From: a bacterium
GTDB taxonomy: Bacteria > Muiribacteriota > Ozemobacteria > Ozemobacterales > Ozemobacteraceae
Direction of reading: 5' to 3'
Assembly: GCA_016192885.1 (NCBI GenBank)
Contig: JACPTH010000243.1
Location: 1 to 10,110, forward strand
Length of the DNA: 10,110 bases
In this document: piece by piece, positions 5,627 through 10,110 of the stretch
Position numbering within the stretch: the first letter of the stretch is position 1
How the letters are laid out: the number at the start of each line of letters is the position of its first letter
The notes under the pieces: generated by a model
What the model was told of the DNA's origin: nothing
The model's database searches: none
Seen by the model: only the letters and a program-made list of their open reading frames with translations
Translations under genes and position numbers: made by a program

Positions 5627-6962
5627 ACCCGAGATAATAAGGAATACCCGAGATAAGTAAAAATCGAATAAACCATTGCCAACCCAAGCAAAAAATCGCC
5701 ACCATCCCCCATCGAAAACCCAAACCCGATTCTTTATCAGGGTGCCACGCTTTCCAAGCCCATTTTTTTACCGCAGTTCGCAATCTCCTGTACATGCTTA
5801 ACAACCCATAACCGAGGATAAAAGCCGTGATATGCGGGAAACCGTAGATTCTCTCGCGAAACTGCTGAACCCTGGGTATTTCATTTTCGCAAAATTGTGC
5901 GGTATCCTTGACCTCCTTGGAAAGAGAAACTAGCGAAGTGTGATTATGCCTCCTTCGAATTTGAGAAAGCCAAAAAAGCGCTTCATTTGGGTGTTTAATT
6001 GAAAGACATTGCCGAATTTTCTTCTCGTAAATCTCTCTTTCTAAACTTTCCAATTCTTGGATCTTTCCAAGCAAAATTTCCGATTTTCTAATTAGCGGGA
6101 GAACTTCGGATGGAGGTCGATTCCCGGCTAACCAACGTAGTTTACCGACAATCAGCTTTCGAGGAATCCGCGACAGCACCTTACTTTTTACAAAATCGCA
6201 AAGGCACTCCGATTGAAAAAGCTCCACCGGAACGCCGAATTCTAGCATAAATACCGACCGAAAAGGCCTCCCTTGCCTTAAGCCGGATATAACCCGCCTA
6301 ACTCCTTCCCATTCATATTTTTCCAAAAACTTGTGAAAAGCATGCCTTCCTTGCAGCTCAACAAAAGAATTGTCCCATGAAAAAGCCGGAGACAATTGAT
6401 CGAAGGTTACGACTGCAGAATCTAAAACAAGATCATTCATCCAACGACCAGAGTAATCTTCTAAAATTTGCCCTGCTAACTCTTCGGCCATTCCCTCATT
6501 AAACCAGCGGTGACAGTCAACCGGGAAACCAGGAATCAAAGCCCAAAGCAGGTACAAGTGGGTCAATTCATGGAAAAGCGCTCTGAACGGGTCTTCACTT
6601 TGAGGGTCCAACGCCATTGTAATTCCGGAAAATTGCCCCTCCGCGCTCTCGATAGGTCTTAATTCTACGAACGGATGCAAAGGAACCGGAGAAAGCTTCC
6701 TTGAAAGAAAACTTACTCCGCTAGCGATTTTCATTTTCCATAAGGACTGGTCGATTTCTTTAGGGGAAACCACCCAAATGGGGCCGGCCCAAAAAGCTGT
6801 GCCCGAATCATGTAAAGCCCTGGAATCTTCAGCAGATTGAAAAGCTCTATCGATCTTATCATTTGAAACAAGTAACTTTGGAGATCTCTGGTAAGCCCAA
6901 CCGGAAAGGCTTTCCAATGCAAAAAACCCGCAAATGATGCCAATTGCCGGGAAAAAACCCAA
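5595..6962 (-). CDS. Membrane-anchored HExxH metallopeptidase (gluzincin type), truncated by frameshift
   Basis: A 455-codon frame with an N-terminal hydrophobic segment (about 1-18) and a zinc-peptidase core: HELTH at 131-135 (His131, Glu132, His135) and, 20 residues on, NEGMAE at 155-160, where Glu156 would be the third zinc ligand. This matches the gluzincin/peptidase MA-like pattern HExxH...NEGxAE. A helical, charged middle (about 285-370, possible coiled coil) follows, then hydrophobic segments near 376-390 and 413-437. The frame stops 16 codons after entering a 19-bp tandem duplication, and the polytopic domain continues in another frame at 4949-5626. The start is uncertain: the TTG at 6962 has no clear Shine-Dalgarno, and the open frame extends upstream with hydrophobic residues and a CTG (7 codons before) but no ATG. 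It follows the PilW-like prepilin closely, so it probably belongs to the same operon and may act on envelope or pilin substrates; that target is inference. Confidence 0.75.
   Translation of the reverse strand: MGFFPAIGIICGFFALESLSGWAYQRSPKLLVSNDKIDRAFQSAEDSRALHDSGTAFWAGPIWVVSPKEIDQSLWKMKIASGVSFLSRKLSPVPLHPFVELRPIESAEGQFSGITMALDPQSEDPFRALFHELTHLYLLWALIPGFPVDCHRWFNEGMAEELAGQILEDYSGRWMNDLVLDSAVVTFDQLSPAFSWDNSFVELQGRHAFHKFLEKYEWEGVRRVISGLRQGRPFRSVFMLEFGVPVELFQSECLCDFVKSKVLSRIPRKLIVGKLRWLAGNRPPSEVLPLIRKSEILLGKIQELESLEREIYEKKIRQCLSIKHPNEALFWLSQIRRRHNHTSLVSLSKEVKDTAQFCENEIPRVQQFRERIYGFPHITAFILGYGLLSMYRRLRTAVKKWAWKAWHPDKESGLGFRWGMVAIFCLGWQWFIRFLLISGIPYYLGYALWGHCGGP
5618..5655 (-). repeat. 19-bp tandem duplication that breaks the metalloprotease gene
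   Basis: Two head-to-tail 19-bp copies, 5618-5636 and 5637-5655 (plus strand ATAAGG[C/A]ATACCCGAGATA), differing at a single base (C versus A at the seventh position). Nineteen is 3n+1, so the extra copy shifts the frame. With one copy removed, codon phase of 5595-6962 and 4949-5626 becomes identical and no stop remains at the junction. Confidence 0.93.
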
Positions 6963-7023
6963 GGAAAAACACCCGACCAGACCAACATCCCAAAGGAAAG
7001 TTCTTAGTTTTCCCCAAAAGCGG

Positions 7024-7614
7024 CTAATAGTTGTTGATTACCTCTTTGGGGTCTTTCCAACGGCGATCAAGATTGGATTGAACCGCGGATTGAATGGTCA
7101 CCGACATTTTCTGATCGTGAATTTGAACGATTTTGCTTCCGTCCGGGACCACTCCAATTTTTAGCTCGATTAAAACGCTTGAAGCGGAAACCATAGCCAT
7201 TTTCAATTCTTCAACTTTATCCGAAAGAAGCCGAGTTCCGCCATCCGGCCCGCTTACCTTTCTTGAAAGAGACTTTTGGGCCGCATCAAAAAGATATTCC
7301 ACTTTTTTCACCGCATTTGGAGTGCTTTTTTCCGGAATGTTCATTTCCCAACCTCCGGTCGTAGCTTTAAAAGAACAACTATAGGTGGCATTGACGGTGT
7401 TAAATTCCGTGACCGCGCTTGAAATATCTCTTTCAAGGGTTCTTATTATTATTTCAGCTTGATCTTTCGCGGCTGCCTTTGCGTTTGCGAAAGCTTGCGT
7501 TGAGGAAGCTCGCGTTAATATTCCGTACAAGGCTCCGGCAACAATTCCGAAAACAAGAATTGCGATCAGGGTTTCAAGAAGCGTAAAAGCTTTTGATTTG
7601 ATATTTGATTTCAC
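7024..7614 (-). CDS. PilW/GspJ-like type IV prepilin
   Basis: A 196-residue prepilin-like protein of a type IV pilus or type II secretion pseudopilus. The leader is short and basic (KSNIKSK), followed by A9-F10-TLLE with Glu14 as the conserved Glu5 of the mature protein, then a hydrophobic alpha-helix to about residue 32. Prepilin peptidase would cleave between Ala9 and Phe10; the usual Gly at -1 is replaced by Ala, which is unusual though tolerated in some pilins. The helix continues in an Ala-rich amphipathic stretch (about 35-65, ending TLERDISSAV), typical of PulJ/GspJ and PilW minor pilins. The GTG start overlaps the preceding PilV-like stop by 4 bp (GTGA) and has no strong Shine-Dalgarno, which suggests translational coupling. 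Confidence 0.82.
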   Translation of the reverse strand: MKSNIKSKAFTLLETLIAILVFGIVAGALYGILTRASSTQAFANAKAAAKDQAEIIIRTLERDISSAVTEFNTVNATYSCSFKATTGGWEMNIPEKSTPNAVKKVEYLFDAAQKSLSRKVSGPDGGTRLLSDKVEELKMAMVSASSVLIELKIGVVPDGSKIVQIHDQKMSVTIQSAVQSNLDRRWKDPKEVINNY

Positions 7615-8063
7615 GGTTTTACTTGAAGAAAAGTAATCTCTTCCGACTTAATCTTGTTATCGTTAGCGGTCCAGGTGACCGTTCCTTTACATTCTATGAC
7701 CGTTTCACTTGAGTTAGTAAATCGAAGCTGAACTTTTAAATTGAAATCCTTGAACTTCTTTTGGTTGTCCAAAACTTGTTGAAGTGTACCCGGAAAACCG
7801 CCGCTCATTTCTTGAAATGTGGTTCCCCCCGGGAATAAAGCTTTCAGCTCTTTGAATGGAACGCTACCAACCTCTTGCCGCAATGACTCCAGGATTTTTC
7901 TCGCCATCGAAAGTTTCGTTGTATCAATTTCTTGGGCCGCGGTACTAGTTAAGCTTCGATAAATTGGAACTATCGCAATTACCAATAAAAAACAGGATAC
8001 TAATACTTCAAGGAGAGAGAAACCTTTTTTCAAATTCTTTAAATCAATTCTTTTGATATTCAA
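7611..8063 (-). CDS. PilV-like type IV prepilin (minor pilin)
   Basis: A 150-residue prepilin-like protein. It has a basic leader ending KKG, the canonical cleavage site G14/F15, the SLLEV motif with Glu19 as the mature Glu5, and a hydrophobic helix to about residue 37. The short C-terminal domain (about 70-150) is predicted beta-rich from its alternating pattern, in keeping with PilV/GspI-type minor pilins that help initiate the fibre. The TTG start is supported by AAGGTGG 7 nt upstream. The gene overlaps the 3' end of the large upstream gene by 20 bp and the next prepilin by 4 bp, so the three are almost certainly one transcript. Confidence 0.84.
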   Translation of the reverse strand: MNIKRIDLKNLKKGFSLLEVLVSCFLLVIAIVPIYRSLTSTAAQEIDTTKLSMARKILESLRQEVGSVPFKELKALFPGGTTFQEMSGGFPGTLQQVLDNQKKFKDFNLKVQLRFTNSSETVIECKGTVTWTANDNKIKSEEITFLQVKP

Positions 8064-10110
8064 AGCGCGTCCACCTTTTCCCTAAGGAAACATAATAACG
8101 CTTCGGTTCAAATTTTCCAACATCGCGGTAAACAGACATTGGTGAAACTCGACATGCGGCGGAATTATACTGGACCTCTAAACTTTCAACAGTCTCTCGA
8201 TGAAATTGATTTACCACCAAATTACCGTCAATGACAACTTTATTTCCGGCTTGATTTTGCGGGCTAAAATTGGAAAAACAAGACGCCTGAATAAGATTGC
8301 ACCCCGATTTAATATCAATGTTTCCCATCCGCGCGATTAAGGAAAAAACGGTATTCGAATCATTTCGCGTAATATTTTCGCTGACTTCTATTCTTTCTTT
8401 TGCCACAAGAACCCCTGTTCCGCTAACTTTAAACGGGTTACTGATAGTTAAATCACCCTTGATATAGGTCACTCCCGAAGCCAAATATACCCCGCCGACA
8501 AATCGTTCCGAATCCGCCCAAAACTCCGCTTCATTTTCGTAAAAATAATTCGCCTTTTTTGCGTACTGAAGCGGGCTATAAAGATTCGCGGGCATATTTT
8601 CAGGGTCTTGCGGGGACCATTCCGCGCTTCCGGTATGCGACGGAATCCCGGGAAGCCCGTACGCAACTTTTTTTACTCTATATTCCATTTCAGTGACAGT
8701 TTTGTCCTTGGGGGTAACAGCCCGCCCCTTCGGGTCAACTCGAAAGTCGAATGTGGCATAACGCATGTCCAAAAAGGCTTCCGCCTTGAGGGAAAGTGGA
8801 TACTCAAAATGCCCGTCACCAAACAAAAGAACCGGCCCCGAAAGAACGGTCGCGAATGCCAGCAATTCTTCCAGCGCTTTCAACCCTTTAACGGGGGGAG
8901 GTGTCAAATCGGAAGGATTTAACAGAACAAAGTCAAAAGGTCGAGGCGGTGTTTTGTCTTTCCATTGAAAGTGAATTATTCCGTTGTACGTTGGAGGACC
9001 GCATTTCTCCATCAACAAGGCGTTAAATTCAGTAAGGGTGGGCTCATCCGCGGTACCTAGGAAAGTGTCGATTTCCATTTTTTGCGAGGAGTTAATCCTA
9101 ATCATTCCAGGCAATTGCAAATTGGGGGTGCTCGTGACCCTAAAACCCGTCATTGCATCATAGCTTCCTTTACTTGATGTAGGTGTTTTCTTTGGAATGT
9201 TATGAATGCTAATGGTTGCTAACCCTGCATCCCATGCAATAGGGTCAGTGAGCTTAAATTTGAGGTCAGAATTATTGGACAAAAGAGTTTGTTCAGCGGC
9301 CGTTTCCCCAGGAAGCGTAGAATTCGCTACAAAAAAAGAATACTCAGGGGCCGGAGGTTGCATGTCGGAAACTTTAAACTCCCTATCGGCGAATAGAACT
9401 CTTTTTATCTCCTCACCTGAGGCACCATGAGGTTTATATTTCACTGTAGCTTGAAGTTGAATAATCCCCATTTTCTCGACAACCAAGGGTTCAGGGGAAA
9501 AATAATCCGGGCTAATAAGGTTTTTAATGCTTCGCAACCCCGTATCAAACCTGGTTTTGGCCTCAGAATGAAAAGACTGTACTCGCCAATTCGCCCCACC
9601 ATTAAACGGGGATTCCAGAGAAAGTTTCAAGATTTCCGGAAGGGTGAAATTTGAGCTTGGGGGAAGATTAACGTACCCTTTCAAGATTGTGTCAAAATCA
9701 AAATCCCCTGACTTTGAATACAAACCTCCTAGAGCTTCAATTTCATAATGAAGTTTTGTTTTTCCGTCTTTCTTCAATTTGACCTCGCCTCCGACTCCGC
9801 TAATATCATGCGTGTCGGTAATACCGGTACTCCGATCGTCCGGGGGAGATTTGGGAAGATTGTATTCAAGCGCATAGCTGCTTTGAAGCCCATCAATGGT
9901 ATGAGTTCCTCCGGGGGGGTTTCCGATTTTGTCGAGGAATTCCGCTTCAACTCCGTGAGGTTTTTTGGCCTTAATCGAAACTCCGACAACCGGGTAATTG
10001 GGCTTGAGGGAAGTAATTGCTCCTGCGGAAATTACTTTGGCGTAAAGTTTAACTTCTACTCGAGACGAACCACCCATATCATCAATCATGCTTTGCATTT
10101 GTTGAATCAA
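8044..10110 (-). CDS. Large pilus-assembly-like surface protein, 5' end outside window
   Basis: The C-terminal 688 residues of a larger protein; the frame is open at the window edge, and the TTG exactly at 10110 is not a reliable start. Most of the visible part is Pro/Gly/Ser/Thr-rich extracellular-type sequence with beta-strand alternation and no membrane helix. The C-terminal part (about 542-635) looks like a polymer-forming, right-handed beta-helix of the kind in bactofilin-like and PilX-type C-terminal domains: GVTYIKGDLTISN, GTGVLVAKERIEVSENI, GNIDIKSG and VVIDGNLVVNQ repeat the pattern of a short strand followed by Gly/Asn turns. A basic, aromatic-rich tail follows (DVGKFEPKRYYVSLGK region). 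Its position immediately before two overlapping minor prepilins suggests a large PilX-like minor pilin or tip adhesin; a prepilin leader would be expected outside the window. Family assignment is by pattern only. Confidence 0.7.
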   Translation of the reverse strand: MIQQMQSMIDDMGGSSRVEVKLYAKVISAGAITSLKPNYPVVGVSIKAKKPHGVEAEFLDKIGNPPGGTHTIDGLQSSYALEYNLPKSPPDDRSTGITDTHDISGVGGEVKLKKDGKTKLHYEIEALGGLYSKSGDFDFDTILKGYVNLPPSSNFTLPEILKLSLESPFNGGANWRVQSFHSEAKTRFDTGLRSIKNLISPDYFSPEPLVVEKMGIIQLQATVKYKPHGASGEEIKRVLFADREFKVSDMQPPAPEYSFFVANSTLPGETAAEQTLLSNNSDLKFKLTDPIAWDAGLATISIHNIPKKTPTSSKGSYDAMTGFRVTSTPNLQLPGMIRINSSQKMEIDTFLGTADEPTLTEFNALLMEKCGPPTYNGIIHFQWKDKTPPRPFDFVLLNPSDLTPPPVKGLKALEELLAFATVLSGPVLLFGDGHFEYPLSLKAEAFLDMRYATFDFRVDPKGRAVTPKDKTVTEMEYRVKKVAYGLPGIPSHTGSAEWSPQDPENMPANLYSPLQYAKKANYFYENEAEFWADSERFVGGVYLASGVTYIKGDLTISNPFKVSGTGVLVAKERIEVSENITRNDSNTVFSLIARMGNIDIKSGCNLIQASCFSNFSPQNQAGNKVVIDGNLVVNQFHRETVESLEVQYNSAACRVSPMSVYRDVGKFEPKRYYVSLGKRWTRFEYQKN
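8071..8077 (-). promoter_or_regulatory. Shine-Dalgarno AAGGTGG supporting a TTG start
   Basis: AAGGTGG on the minus strand, 7 nt before the TTG at 8063 and inside the coding region of the upstream gene. It supports the non-ATG start of the PilV-like prepilin. Confidence 0.6.

Noticed and set aside
6731..6988. An 85-codon minus-strand frame beginning with an ATG just upstream of the metalloprotease start
   Set aside because: It has an ATG but overlaps the metalloprotease N-terminus in another frame and shows no family pattern; the HExxH frame is clearly the coding one.

Overview
The window is a bacterial chromosomal segment of moderate to low GC in which every convincing gene lies on the minus strand, so gene order is read from high to low coordinates. 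Type IV prepilin-like proteins, a penicillin-binding transpeptidase and a LysM protein point to an envelope-bearing, probably Gram-negative bacterium. The large pilus-like protein at the right edge vaguely recalls uncultured lineages rich in prepilins (for example Riflebacteria-like genomes), but the sequence alone does not settle the taxon. No tRNA, rRNA, CRISPR array, transposase or phage gene was seen.

Right part (10110 down to 4949): a tightly packed block. It starts with the C-terminal 688 residues of a large extracellular pilus-assembly-like protein, open at the window edge. A PilV-like prepilin overlaps it by 20 bp, and a PilW/GspJ-like prepilin overlaps the PilV-like gene by 4 bp. Next comes a membrane-anchored HExxH metallopeptidase (5595-6962) and a polytopic membrane ORF (4949-5626). 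These last two look like one gene of about 664 codons broken by a 19-bp tandem duplication at 5618-5655: removing one copy joins them exactly in frame. The block reads as a minor-pilin or pseudopilin operon with an attached membrane protease of unknown target.

Middle part (4713 to 3497): a flippase-like integral membrane protein of the lysylphosphatidylglycerol synthase TM family (UPF0104). It is followed by an intergenic stretch with two GC-rich hairpins, the second of which, in transcription order, is followed by a short T-run and looks like an intrinsic terminator.

Left-middle part (3466 to 1117): a likely two-gene cell-wall operon. It holds a single-pass LysM protein with a 12-bp x4 tandem repeat in its cytoplasmic tail, and a single-pass penicillin-binding transpeptidase that has all three catalytic motifs but no glycosyltransferase or recognisable dimerisation domain. 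After the PBP gene comes a pair of short perfect palindromes resembling dispersed REP-like repeats.

Left part (829 to 237): a flavoredoxin-type flavin reductase with its own -10 box and Shine-Dalgarno sequence. The first 236 bases hold no gene that can be supported.
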